Assembly (NCBI RefSeq): GCF_025950235.1
Contig: NZ_JAPDDT010000016.1
Coordinates: 62,001-126,000, forward strand
Reading direction: 5' to 3'
Length of the DNA stretch: 64,000 bases
Origin: Luteolibacter arcticus
Lineage (GTDB): Bacteria > Verrucomicrobiota > Verrucomicrobiia > Verrucomicrobiales > Akkermansiaceae
The notes under the pieces are model-generated. The model saw only the letters and a list, made by a program, of their open reading frames with translations, was not told where the DNA came from and did not search any database. The position numbers were made by a program, and so were the translations under genes. Below, piece after piece: positions 38,501 to 47,003 of the stretch (position 1 is the first letter of the stretch; every line of letters starts with the position of its first letter).

Positions 38501-39811
38501 GGTACCCACCAAGGTTGGCGGCGAGGTGACAATGATGCGGGGAATGTCGCTCGTGGAATCGGTGCCCAGTTCGGTGCCATTGACCAGCGGCACCACGCCG
38601 CCCGCGCTGCGCGTCAGGCTCGCCATGGTCAGGGTTGAGGAGTTTGTCACCGTGCCAGTCATGCCGATCCGGGCTTGGCCACTGCTTGCGGCAGTCCCGA
38701 GCGTGAGCGCGCCCACCGTTTCCATCGTAGCGCCGAATTCATTGCCGATGAAATTGAGGAAAGCTCCGCCGTTGAGCGCGATGGCCTGGGTGTTCGGGAT
38801 GCGGTCGGTGTTGATGTCGATCGAATTGTCCAAGCGGAATTCGCCCGCATTGAGGGTAATGGGCGTTGCTGATGAACCGCTCAGATTATTGCCGGCGCCG
38901 GACAGCACCAGAGAGCCGGCACTCAGCGTCGTCGCCCCCGTATATGTGTTCGTCCCCGACAAGGTCGCCGTGCCCGAGCCGATCTTGGTGATGCCGAGCG
39001 AGCCTACCGAGTTCTGGATCGTTCCGGAATAGGTCGCGCTGCCATTGTTTGATCCCAAGGTCAGGACGGCGGCTCCCGCTGCCGTGTTGTCCACAGTGCC
39101 GGTGGCCCCCGTGAGATTGTTGATCGTCTCGCTCGTTCCGTTGAGATCGAAGATGCCTCCATTGATGGTGACGGTGCCGTTGTTGAAGATCTGGTCGCCT
39201 CCGGTTCCGGCGAGTTTCGCCACGGCTCCGTCGCTGATGGTGACGCCAGTCGTGCCGACGACATGCACGCTTGCCGTGCTGTCTTTCGCCAGGATCGCGG
39301 TGGCCCCTGGCTCGACGACCATGGAGAAGGCGCTGTTGTCGTCGGTGCCTCCGAACGTCACCGTTCCGGAGCCGGTGATGGGCACCGAGGCGCCGGTCAG
39401 TTTGGCGTTGATGGTGGTGGAGGTGCCCGTATCGCCGGTCTCGATCAATTTGTTGCCACCGATGGTGACGACTTGGCCGCCACCGCGCTCGATGGTGTAG
39501 CCGCTGGTCGAGAAGATGAGGGCATCGACGTTAATGGCGGCGCCGATGGTGACGGTTCCGGCGGTTCCTGAGAAGAGCGCGGAGTTGGGAGTTGTCGCAT
39601 TGTTGATCCAAGCGACGTCGGCCACTCCATCGTCCCAAACGGTGCTTGTGGTGTCCCAGGTGCCGGTTGAGCCAAGGGTTCCGTTATTGAACAGGCCATC
39701 CGCATCCCAAGTCAAGGTATCGGCGTGAAGACTCGCGGTCGCGACGAAAGTCGCTAGTGAGGCGGTGAAGAAGTGGCCGGAAGGGCGCGAAGAGTTTTTA
39801 CGGGGTTTCAT
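35582..39811 (-). CDS. Autotransporter-associated beta-strand-repeat surface protein (unit 1)
   Basis: I chose ATG 39811 (MKPRKNSSRPSGHFFTASLA, 1409 residues): it opens a signal peptide ending SLHAD, and the frame upstream to 39907 is part of the 5' duplicated block. TLTWDADGLFNNGTLG starts the mature protein. The body is a long beta-solenoid of repeats such as TNTYTGATTLSAGSLVLSG and TNLYTGATLVNAGTLSLTN. The end has LDDPNHNGIANLLEYVLNGD and the shared beta domain (RLVDSAPDTTQTFQYGTNL). No translocator barrel is present. The gene at 43368-47003 is a full-length paralogue. A perfect CCCGT palindrome lies 212 bases upstream. Structural or adhesive function is inferred. Confidence 0.85.
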   Translation of the reverse strand: MKPRKNSSRPSGHFFTASLATFVATASLHADTLTWDADGLFNNGTLGSTGTWDTTSTVWDDGVADVAWINNATTPNSALFSGTAGTVTIGAAINVDALIFSTSGYTIERGGGQVVTIGGNKLIETGDTGTSTTINAKLTGASVPITGSGTVTFGGTDDNSAFSMVVEPGATAILAKDSTASVHVVGTTGVTISDGAVAKLAGTGGDQIFNNGTVTINGGIFDLNGTSETINNLTGATGTVDNTAAGAAVLTLGSNNGSATYSGTIQNSVGSLGITKIGSGTATLSGTNTYTGATTLSAGSLVLSGAGNNLSGSSATPITLNAGEFRLDNSIDINTDRIPNTQAIALNGGAFLNFIGNEFGATMETVGALTLGTAASSGQARIGMTGTVTNSSTLTMASLTRSAGGVVPLVNGTELGTDSTSDIPRIIVTSPPTLVGTTAAFSTGINGAAKDTAIVPFLVGDVTAATGGAGVITGVVNTFLTHNSTTGLRPLNLEDEFTLNATIAGNNTYITANTAATNDSVNSLVLSGTPTLSITDVTLTNASGSVLFGGTTGTTNITGAGTGALAFGSNEAIVTVNSGVTGVVSAILTGSAGLTKSGTGTLTLSGTNTLSGAFNVNSGTLRLQTSVVASGTGTNNAIPTGATVNVANGSVLNLTNTASGSTPATQLTVNLNNFALNLNGGTSLTVTSSNYGKYNLPGDIKLTGSNTISVTPIRATLALSGVISGTGNLTFSASGAQNSHFLTLSNANTYAGSTGITATNSGATILLSGGADRLPTTTTVTISGSGTNLAQLNLGGQNQTLAGLISAGTAGNAAVVNTGGGTPVLTVNQASGVSTTFSGILGGATALSGTFASVSGNSFGLTKSGLGTQVLGGTNLYTGATLVNAGTLSLTNIAALGASSGVTVANGATLLVDNGASSYTGNLTISGAGVGGVGALNLGSTGANSRFTAGSVTIANGDSAAFGSTRTSAGNIVNNITGGTVGSPVSLSKVGPGILSWESANGYVGTVTVAEGILNLASTSATPITGAVTVNPGATLSLGRTNNQINDSADVSVNGTFDLNNDTNAGAARPRNETIRTLSGASTGIITTTSTVLSTSGINSGRIVTSGTSGMTTFAGVMQDGTRQVLFTKGGAYTQVLTGTNTYTGATTITGGTLSLGATGSVAESASITIGAGAVLNTSDQSFVMAGDQPVTFNVDPSASGSSGRIQAAALDIDGAVVVISPTATLDDGAYVLADYTSLEGAEFASESGVPVGYDIDYGYNGGTQIALVQTSASGYDSWALDKGLDGTNSDELDDPNHNGIANLLEYVLNGDPLNAQSPAEILPTLNASGMNFVFTFTRLVDSAPDTTQTFQYGTNLDVWTSLNISPGTPAAGVVIGTPTGGSPNTQTVTVTVAKGANTKLFGRLQAEK

Positions 39812-40870
39812 GGTGGGTTCTTTGTAGAAGTGAGGCCGAGGATGTTGACGTTGAACGATGGATTGATGGATCTCGGAATGGTCTGAACGAACGATGTTCC
39901 GATTCACTTAACGGATGTCTCGTTCGACAGGAGCCTCGCCGCTAATTGGGTTGTAGCGGGATTCGATGCGGGTTTTTGAGGCAGGCCTCCGTGAAGATAG
40001 CAGCGTCGGAGGTTACGAACATCCCGTGTTCACGGGAATCCGGCAGGTATTTCGAGCGGCAAGGCCAAGAGCGTCTCGAATCCCGAGAGGGGTGCCCGGG
40101 TCCGGATTGCGGCGCCCCACGCCGCTCACGGTTCGTAGCGCACGCGGAAGAAGGCGGCTTCCCCGACGAACGGGAAGCTTGCTTCGTAGGTGGCGGCGTT
40201 TCCGAGGTCCTGTAACAGCTCGATGCTGGTGGGGGAGACGGACGGCCAGTCCGTCAGATTGCTAGAATGTTGGAAAACACGCGTCACGCCGCCGAGGTCC
40301 TTGCGCTGGCGGAATTGGAGGCGGAAAGACGGGAGATCGTCCTTTGTGCCTTGGACGCGGTTGAGACTCCGGTCGTCGAGGTGGGGGTTGAGGTCGGTGA
40401 TGAATTCGTGGAAGTTGGTGAGACTGTCGTTGTCGGGATCCGCGTCGTCGCCGGAGATGGCGGGGTTAGAGAGATCGGCGGGTGAAAAGATGAGGGCACG
40501 CCAGCCGGGCAGGGAGTTGGCGGATTCTAAACGAAGATCGCTGAAGGTGGCCGTCGTGCTCTGGGTGTCGTCATGCGAGGTGACGGCGAGGCCGGCCGGA
40601 GCGGTGGCGGCGAGGTTGGCGGTTTTGGTGCCTGCGCTTGTCCATGTCGTGCCGTTGGTGGAATACGCGGCGGTGAAAACGTTCCCCTGGCGACTCAGGC
40701 GCAGCCACACCGGCGCGCTGATCCCGGTGACTGCGGTGCTGGTGGAAGCTGCACCAGAAGTCGGACGGATTTGAAATCTCAAGCCATTTGATGCGGTGAC
40801 GACGAGAGCGACATTTGCCGCCGCCGGGTCCACGCTGTCGCGGAAGATGAGGCCCGCCTTGGAGAAGGGA
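39740..40870. repeat. Near-identical direct repeat, copy 1 (about 1.13 kb)
   Basis: By eye this block matches 46932-48062 at a constant offset of 7192 bases with only scattered substitutions. It covers the signal-peptide end and promoter of the beta-strand-repeat gene, the regulatory palindrome, and the last ~240 codons of the upstream-lying discoidin gene. Boundaries are approximate. Confidence 0.8.
40023..40036. promoter_or_regulatory. CCCGT-N4-ACGGG palindrome, site d
   Basis: Perfect 14-bp palindrome half-sites, CCCGTGTTCACGGG, 212 bases upstream of the beta-strand-repeat start at 39811. It is inside the duplicated block. Confidence 0.65.
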
Positions 40871-43062
40871 TCGATGTCTGCAAGGCTCTCCACCTTCACG
40901 ACTGCCACTGCGTCGCCCGCCACCGGCATCGTCACGATGCCGCCCTGGTCGGCGGTTCCCCAGAGATCAGTGCCCGCTGCTCGCACGGTGTAGGAGCCCG
41001 GCGCGGTGGCCCGCACGGAAAAACGCTCGACCAGCGGACTAAGCTCGGTGAGCGCGAGGCCGGAGCCATCCGCCAAGCCCACGGCGATCTGGCGAGTGGC
41101 GGTGCCGGTGTTGCCATCGTTGGCGGTGGCGGTGACGGATAGATCGTAGAGTCCCGCCGCGAGGTCTCCTAACTCGGCATCGCTGGTGGCCGACCAGTCG
41201 TAGGGCGCGATGTTTTCCTGATGCATCAGGACGCCGTTGACGGAGAGTTTCAGGTTGGAAATGGTGCCGCCCGTGGCGCTGGCGTTGACCGTGAGGTTGT
41301 TTCCTTGGACGAAAGTCGCGCCCTCCGCCGGGGTGTTGATCGTGACGGCCAGCGGCACGGGTGCAACGGTCGCGCCCCAAGCTCCGGCCCGGGTGAGTGC
41401 CATCGCATTCGGCGCGGTGGTGTCGTTGTTCCCGCGGTTCACAAAGCGCACATAGCGGGCACTCCGCGCGACGCTGAAGAGGAAGTCCTCGTTCCATTTG
41501 GTGGCGCCGTTGGTCTGCACATCCGAGAGCACGGTGGTGAAGTCCGTGCCGTCCGTGGAGACCTGCACGTCGAAACGCTGCCGGCGCGTCACGCCATTAT
41601 AGACGGCGACCGTCACGCCTTTGACGGTCCTCGTCGTGCCCAGGTCGATCTGCATGTAGTCGTTAATGTTTCCCACCGAGCAACGCGTGGTGAAGAGCCC
41701 ATCTTCGTCCACGAGGTTCGAGGCCGGGAAGCCGGACTGGGCGTTTGGCGCGCTCGCGGTGAGGCCCTTGAAGAACGGCTGGTCGGGGTGCCAGCCGAGC
41801 GAGCGGGCCTCGTGGAGCGCGAGGAGGTTGTTCGCCGAGTTGCCGCCGTTGACAATGCGCAGGTAGCGGGCGGTGACTTCGGGGAAATAGAAGTCCTCGA
41901 GGCCCGCGCTGTTGCCGGAACTCACGGCGTTGGTCCGCCGGTTCGTCCAGGTCGTGCCGTTCGTCGAAGTCTGCACCGTGAAGGTGTGGTTCCGCTGGTC
42001 GCCGAGGTAGAAGGCGAGGCCGACGCCGCTGACGGGCCGGTCCTGGCCAAAGTCGAACTGGTAGTATTGTCCGATCCGGTCGATGGAGCCGTAGTTGCCG
42101 GTGAGGTCGCCGTCGATGAGATACTGGGGATTGCGATTCGAGTCGGTGGAGTTCGTCGTCGCGGAGCTCACCGGAAAACCTTCCTCGAACTCGGCGAGGC
42201 GCAGGGCGGTGTAGTTGCCGGAGGAGGCGCGTTTTTCATCACCTAGCGGAGTGAAGGGATTGCTGTCGCGGTTGCTGTCGTATTGGTGGGGTGTCCAGTC
42301 GGTCACGCGGGCGCCCCGTGCGATGAGGTCGGCGACGTAACTGCGCGTATCGTCGTAGAACCAACCGGTGTCGCGGGCGTAAATGAGGCAGATGGTGCGC
42401 ACTTCGTTCGCGTAGGCCCACCCGAGCAGGTCGGCAGTCCATTGGCGATACGGGGCTCCACGGTCGAAGTAATACTGCGGCGGGGCGTCTGTCGCGACGC
42501 CGCCTGCGGCGAGGATGTTCGCCCGGAGTAGATTGAACGCCGAACTGGAGAACGGATTGCTAGAGAGATAGCTGTCCGGATAACCATTGGCCGAGGCGAT
42601 GACGGCGATGGCCGAGCAACGGGCGGCGTAGGCGTTTCGGGCCGCGGTGGTCTCCGCGGTGGGCAGCGACTCGAGGTTATTGATGCAAACGGTGTCGAGC
42701 GTGCTATACCACGCTTTGACAAAGGTGTTGTAAAAGCCGTAGGCGCTGGCACCGCTTCCGCCGCCCGCCGTGCTTTCGATGATCGGGGGCGCGGGGAAGA
42801 GGCTCACGATGGCCGCGCGTTGGGTGTCGTTCGTCGCGCCCGCGCCGCTCCAGCCGTTGGGATGAATGAACAACTTGCCGCCCTTGGAGCGGAAGTCCGA
42901 CGTGTTGCCCGGGACGGTGTCGTCGTCGTAGCCGACTTCGAGCACCGATTGGGTGCCACCGGAGCTAATCTCGACGGCGTGGGCCGGGTGAAGGGCGGAG
43001 AGTGCAAAGGCTCCCACCACCAGCCTGCGGATCGGCTGATTGAGTGGTTTTTTTGTTTTCAT
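40126..43062 (-). CDS. Secreted multidomain protein: uncharacterised domain, two discoidin domains, Ig-like, beta module and C-terminal module
   Basis: I chose ATG 43062 (978 residues) because MKTKKPLNQPIRRL plus the hydrophobic segment to HPAHA aligns with the start of the paralogue at 24128; the frame stays open to 43302 through remnant sequence. Residues about 28-280 are the uncharacterised domain (GGKLFIHPNGWSG, ATDAPPQYYFDRGAPYRQW), then two F5/8 type C domains, an Ig-like domain (TINTPAEGATFVQGNNLTVN), a beta module (KAGLIFRD, FTAAYSTNGTTWTSAGT) and the shared C-terminal module (DDADPDNDSLTNFHEF, ending AAFFRVRYEP). The last 240 codons are near-identical to the 47318 gene, pointing to duplication or gene conversion. 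It lies downstream of the second beta-strand-repeat gene and may be co-transcribed with it. Confidence 0.8.
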   Translation of the reverse strand: MKTKKPLNQPIRRLVVGAFALSALHPAHAVEISSGGTQSVLEVGYDDDTVPGNTSDFRSKGGKLFIHPNGWSGAGATNDTQRAAIVSLFPAPPIIESTAGGGSGASAYGFYNTFVKAWYSTLDTVCINNLESLPTAETTAARNAYAARCSAIAVIASANGYPDSYLSSNPFSSSAFNLLRANILAAGGVATDAPPQYYFDRGAPYRQWTADLLGWAYANEVRTICLIYARDTGWFYDDTRSYVADLIARGARVTDWTPHQYDSNRDSNPFTPLGDEKRASSGNYTALRLAEFEEGFPVSSATTNSTDSNRNPQYLIDGDLTGNYGSIDRIGQYYQFDFGQDRPVSGVGLAFYLGDQRNHTFTVQTSTNGTTWTNRRTNAVSSGNSAGLEDFYFPEVTARYLRIVNGGNSANNLLALHEARSLGWHPDQPFFKGLTASAPNAQSGFPASNLVDEDGLFTTRCSVGNINDYMQIDLGTTRTVKGVTVAVYNGVTRRQRFDVQVSTDGTDFTTVLSDVQTNGATKWNEDFLFSVARSARYVRFVNRGNNDTTAPNAMALTRAGAWGATVAPVPLAVTINTPAEGATFVQGNNLTVNASATGGTISNLKLSVNGVLMHQENIAPYDWSATSDAELGDLAAGLYDLSVTATANDGNTGTATRQIAVGLADGSGLALTELSPLVERFSVRATAPGSYTVRAAGTDLWGTADQGGIVTMPVAGDAVAVVKVESLADIDPFSKAGLIFRDSVDPAAANVALVVTASNGLRFQIRPTSGAASTSTAVTGISAPVWLRLSRQGNVFTAAYSTNGTTWTSAGTKTANLAATAPAGLAVTSHDDTQSTTATFSDLRLESANSLPGWRALIFSPADLSNPAISGDDADPDNDSLTNFHEFITDLNPHLDDRSLNRVQGTKDDLPSFRLQFRQRKDLGGVTRVFQHSSNLTDWPSVSPTSIELLQDLGNAATYEASFPFVGEAAFFRVRYEP

Positions 43063-43270
43063 AGGTTTTTGAGGACGGAATTCTGTAGGATCGCCCTCCC
43101 GGCGGCCGAGTGCGACCACGGCAGCCAGCAGGGGGAACTGGGCAGATGTTTTCATTTTGGGTTTTGGTTTCTCTGATCGATGCTCTGGCAGTCCCGCTTG
43201 CGTCGGCCGGACTTGCCGGCGCTTCAAGGATTGTAGCGGACGCGGAAGAACGCATGTCCGCTGGTCAGCC
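43063..43270 (-). pseudogene. Remnant: C-terminal tail of a lost paralogue and a stranded signal peptide
   Basis: On the minus strand, bases from about 43268 to the TGA at 43224-43226 read TSGHAFFRVRYNP, the exact style of the C-terminus shared by the 40126 and 47318 proteins (AAFFRVRYEP). Seventy bases further on, ATG 43155 opens MKTSAQFPLLAAVVALG, a second signal-peptide-like segment, which runs in frame into the 40126 gene's own start at 43062. I read this as the tail of a deleted neighbour and the head of another gene, both cut down. Confidence 0.55.
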
Positions 43271-43307
43271 GGTTTACCGAATGAAACTGGCTTGAGCGCC
43301 AACGTAG

Positions 43308-43338
43308 AAGCCGGAAGCCGCGGGATGGCTTCCGGCTT
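43308..43338 (-). terminator. Strong hairpin after the second beta-strand-repeat gene
   Basis: Perfect 12-bp arms AAGCCGGAAGCC/GGCTTCCGGCTT (43308-43319, 43327-43338), 7-base loop, 30 bases past the stop at 43368. The strongest terminator-like stem here, though no long T-run follows. Confidence 0.65.
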
Positions 43339-43367
43339 TGTCGGAATCGCGGATGCGATTTTGGAAC

Positions 43368-46300
43368 TTAGTTCACCGCCCGGAGGCGGCCGAAAAGCTT
43401 GGTGCTCGCACCCTTCGGTACGGTCACGGTTACAGTCTGGGTGTTCGGGCTTCCTCCGGTCGGCGTGCCGATCACGACTCCGGCGCCCGGCGTGCCAGGG
43501 GAGATGTTCAGCGTTGTCCAGCCGGTTAAGGTAGTGCCGTATTCAAACGTTTGGGTGGTGTCGGCGGTGGAATCCACCAAGCGGGTGAAGGTGAACACAA
43601 AGTTTGAACCCGAAGCGTTCAAGGTCGGCAGGATCGCAGCAGGGGACTCGGCGAGCAGCGGTTCGCCGTTGAGGACGTATTCGAGGAGATTGGCAATCCC
43701 GTTGAAATTCGGATCCTGCGTCGCGCCGTTGTTCGCTCCGGTAAGGCCCTTGGAGGTGGCCCACGCGGCGTAGCCCGCGGGCACGACGACTCCGACCTGG
43801 ATGGTGCCGGTGCCGGTGATAAGACCGCCGGAATTGCCCGAACCATAGATGCCATCATCTTGGGGCAGCCCTCCGATAAACAACGCGCCCACCACATCGG
43901 TGCCGGAAAAGTTCAGATCAAGTTGGCCGCCGATGAGAAGGGAGACGGAGGAGGCGTCGTTCAGACTCGGACTGGTGAGGCTGAGCGTGCCTTCGGTCAC
44001 ACTGGTGATGCCGCTGTAGGTATTCGCTCCGGAAAACGTCTGCGTGCCGGATCCCACCTTGGTCACCCCGCCCGTGCCGCTGATGGCACCGGAATAAATC
44101 GTGTTTGCAGCGCCGCCGACAGTCAGCGTGCCGGAGCCGAGGGTTACGTTGCCCCCGATCGTTCCGCCGCCCGCGAGCGAACTGACGGTCGTGCTCGTGT
44201 TATTCAGGTCGAGAGTTGCGCTGGCTACGTTCGCCAGGGTCACCGTTGCGCCTGTCCCAAAGGCCGAGGACGAGCCCGCACGGAGAATGCCTGAGTTCAC
44301 CTGCGTCGGCCCGGTGTAACCATTATTTCCGCTCAACACCAATGTCCCCGCGCCAGCTTTTGTCAGGGCGATGTTGACTCCGGGGGCGGTCCCATTAGTG
44401 ATCAGGCGAGCATCGGCGCCGATCCGGCCGGTGTAGGTATTGGTCGTGCCGGCGGCAATGTCGAGTGTCAGCGTCGCCCCCGTTGCGTTTGAGTTGACGA
44501 CGGCAGTATTGGCTACCGTGCCAGTGGCGAGCAAGCCCGAGAGACCTTGGTTCTGACCGTTGAGATCAAGTTGGGCGTTGGTGGTGCCTCCGTTTAGAGT
44601 CAGCGTTGTCGTCATCGGTAAACGATCAACTCCGTCGGAAAGTTGGATCGACATCCCTCCACCGCCGGAAGTGATTGTCGTGCTGCCGGTATAAGTGTTC
44701 GCGTTGGAAAGCACCAGAAAGTGCGACTGTTGCGCGCCGCCACCGGTCGCGACCAGATTGCCCGTGCCGCTGACCACCCCGCTCAGAGTCAACCGGTCGC
44801 GGATCGGGGAAAAACTGAAAGTGTTGGTTCCCGTCAAGTTCACTGATCCGGGGAAGGTCGCTCTATTTAGGTTCGCTCCGTTCATGTTCAGGGTGGCGCT
44901 GGTGAGGTTGAGCGCGAACTCAGGCAGCAGCAGCGCTTGCGTTTGAGCATCACCGGAAGAGGTGGTGAGTCTGAAAGTCCCACTGTTCACGTTGACCGTC
45001 GCGCCGGCGGGGACGGCGTCGAAACTAGTTGCGCCCGCTGCTGGATTCAGCGCCAACGTCGCTCCGGGAGCGACGTTGAAAGTGCTGAAAGCCGTCGTAT
45101 TCTGAAGGATGGTCGTCCCTTGATTGGCGTTCAGCGCGCCGGTCATCTCGTTGAAGGCGGAAAGCGTCAGCTGGCCGGATCCGCTTTTCGTCAAACCGCC
45201 CATTCCGCTGAGGACCGCGCTAATAACGGGGCTTGATATGCCTGTGCCACTGGTGGGATTGACCGTGAGGACCGCCTCGTTGCTCCCAAAGCCCAATTTG
45301 CCCGCACCTGAAATGACCCCCTTGTTAGCTCCCGTGGCACCGGAGAACAGCACCGCGCCGCTCGTGTTGGTCAGCGTTGTCTCAAGCGGAATATCCAAGA
45401 CCGGTGCGGTCACCCCGCCCTCAAGCACGAGCGAATTGATGGTATCGTTCGTGCCGCTCGTGCCTTCGGTGATAAGAATATTTTCGCCCGCCGTCGTCCC
45501 GTTGAAAGTGAACTCGTCCTCAAGGTTTAAGGGCCGCAAGCCCGTGGTCGCGTTGTAGGTCACGAAGGTGTTGGCCAAGCCAGTTACCGTGCCCGCTCCT
45601 CCCGTGGCCGAAGTCGTTTCCCCCACCAGGAATGGCACGATATGGGTATTCGTCGCCGCACTGTTAATGCCCGTGCTCAGTGCCGCCGTGGTCCCCACCA
45701 GAGTCGGCGGTGTGGTGACGATGATGCGTTGAAGGTCGCTCGTGGAATCGAAACCGAGGTCTGTGCCATTGACAAGTGCTACCACGCCGCCCGCGTTGCG
45801 CGTGAGACTGGCCAAGGTGAGTGTGGCGATGTTCGTGGGAGTGCCGGCCATGCCGATCCGGGCTTGCCCACCGGCACCGAGCGTCACCGGACCGATCGTT
45901 TCCGTGGAAGCACCCGCGTCACTGCCGATGTAATTGAAAAAGCCGCCGCCGTTGAGCAAAAATCCCTGTGTGTCAGCAATGCGGTTGTTGTTGTTGCCGC
46001 CCGCCGCCGTCGTGTTGTTCAGCCGGAACTCGCCACCGCCGAGCGTGATCGGCGTGGCCGATGCGCTCAGGCTGCTGGGGGCGCCTGACAGCAGCAATAC
46101 GCCGCCATTGACCGTGGTAGGACCGGTGTAGGTGCTGACGCCCGACAACGTCGCCGTGCCGCTTCCTATTTTTGTCAGGCCAAGCGCTCCGCCGGTGTTC
46201 TGGATCGTTCCGGAAAAGGTCGCGGTTCCGTTGTTGGATCCCAAAGTCAGGATCGCGGGTCCCGCAGCGGAATTATCGACCGTGCCAGTCGCGCCCGCAA

Positions 46301-47003
46301 GATTGTTGATCGTTTCGCTCAGCCCACTGAGATCAAACGTTCCCCCGGCGAGGGTCACGGTGCCGTTGTTGAAGATTTGATCACCGCCGGTTCCGCCGAG
46401 TTTCGCCACGCCGCCTGCATTGACTGTCACCCCGGTGGTCCCGACCACATGGACGGTTTCAGTGCTCGCTTTTGCCAGGATCGCCGTCGCTCCGCTGTTG
46501 ACGATCATGGAGAATCCGTTGTTGTCGTCAACGCCACCGAAAGTGACTGTGCCAGCGTTGCTGATGTTGACGGATGCGCCGGTCAATTTGGCGTTGATCG
46601 TGCTGGAGGTTCCGAGCACACCCGTGTTAACCACTTTGATTCCACCGAAAGTGAGCACGTGCGTGGTATTGGTGCTGCGCTCGAGCGTGTAGCCGGAGGT
46701 GGAAAACGTCACCGTGTCCACGTTTATGGCGGCACCCGTGGTCACAGTGCCGGCGGTTCCGGAGAATACCGCGGAGTTGGGAGTCCCAGCGTTATTGGTC
46801 CAGACCACATCGGAAGCTCCATTGTCCCATCGAGCGCTGGTGGTGTCCCAAGTGCCAGTGCCTCCAAGCGTGCCGTTGTTGAACAGGCCATCCGCATCCC
46901 AAGTCAAGGTGCCGGCGTGGATGCCCGCGGTCGCCACAAAAGTCGCTAGCGAGGCGGTGAAGAAGTGGCCGGAAGGGCGCGAAGAGTTTTTACGGGGTTT
47001 CAT
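43368..47003 (-). CDS. Autotransporter-associated beta-strand-repeat surface protein (unit 2)
   Basis: Paralogue of the 35582-39811 gene. ATG 47003 gives 1211 residues with the same start (MKPRKNSSRPSGHFFTASLA) and signal peptide ending GIHAG, then TLTWDADGLFNNGTLGGTG. The body has the same repeats (VSTYTGPTTVNGGVLLLSG, ANTYSGITSVTEGTLSLTS) but is about 200 residues shorter. The end carries QDPNFNGIANLLEYVLNGEP and the beta domain with RLVDSTADTTQTFEYGT. There is no outer-membrane barrel. A perfect CCCGT palindrome lies 212 bases upstream, in the duplicated block. The upstream extension to 47099 is near-identical to that of unit 1 and is probably untranslated leader. Confidence 0.85.
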   Translation of the reverse strand: MKPRKNSSRPSGHFFTASLATFVATAGIHAGTLTWDADGLFNNGTLGGTGTWDTTSARWDNGASDVVWTNNAGTPNSAVFSGTAGTVTTGAAINVDTVTFSTSGYTLERSTNTTHVLTFGGIKVVNTGVLGTSSTINAKLTGASVNISNAGTVTFGGVDDNNGFSMIVNSGATAILAKASTETVHVVGTTGVTVNAGGVAKLGGTGGDQIFNNGTVTLAGGTFDLSGLSETINNLAGATGTVDNSAAGPAILTLGSNNGTATFSGTIQNTGGALGLTKIGSGTATLSGVSTYTGPTTVNGGVLLLSGAPSSLSASATPITLGGGEFRLNNTTAAGGNNNNRIADTQGFLLNGGGFFNYIGSDAGASTETIGPVTLGAGGQARIGMAGTPTNIATLTLASLTRNAGGVVALVNGTDLGFDSTSDLQRIIVTTPPTLVGTTAALSTGINSAATNTHIVPFLVGETTSATGGAGTVTGLANTFVTYNATTGLRPLNLEDEFTFNGTTAGENILITEGTSGTNDTINSLVLEGGVTAPVLDIPLETTLTNTSGAVLFSGATGANKGVISGAGKLGFGSNEAVLTVNPTSGTGISSPVISAVLSGMGGLTKSGSGQLTLSAFNEMTGALNANQGTTILQNTTAFSTFNVAPGATLALNPAAGATSFDAVPAGATVNVNSGTFRLTTSSGDAQTQALLLPEFALNLTSATLNMNGANLNRATFPGSVNLTGTNTFSFSPIRDRLTLSGVVSGTGNLVATGGGAQQSHFLVLSNANTYTGSTTITSGGGGMSIQLSDGVDRLPMTTTLTLNGGTTNAQLDLNGQNQGLSGLLATGTVANTAVVNSNATGATLTLDIAAGTTNTYTGRIGADARLITNGTAPGVNIALTKAGAGTLVLSGNNGYTGPTQVNSGILRAGSSSAFGTGATVTLANVASATLDLNNTSTTVSSLAGGGTIGGNVTLGSGTLTVGGAANTIYSGAISGTGGVTKVGSGTQTFSGANTYSGITSVTEGTLSLTSPSLNDASSVSLLIGGQLDLNFSGTDVVGALFIGGLPQDDGIYGSGNSGGLITGTGTIQVGVVVPAGYAAWATSKGLTGANNGATQDPNFNGIANLLEYVLNGEPLLAESPAAILPTLNASGSNFVFTFTRLVDSTADTTQTFEYGTTLTGWTTLNISPGTPGAGVVIGTPTGGSPNTQTVTVTVPKGASTKLFGRLRAVN

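Noticed and set aside
35582-39811. Regularly spaced similar DNA segments that might suggest a CRISPR or satellite array
   Set aside because: They encode imperfect protein repeats with variable spacing; there are no identical direct repeats with unique spacers.
43399-46949. Many Val/Pro-rich plus-strand frames of 60-190 codons
   Set aside because: They are antisense to Thr/Gly/Asn-rich beta-strand-repeat genes and reflect that composition.
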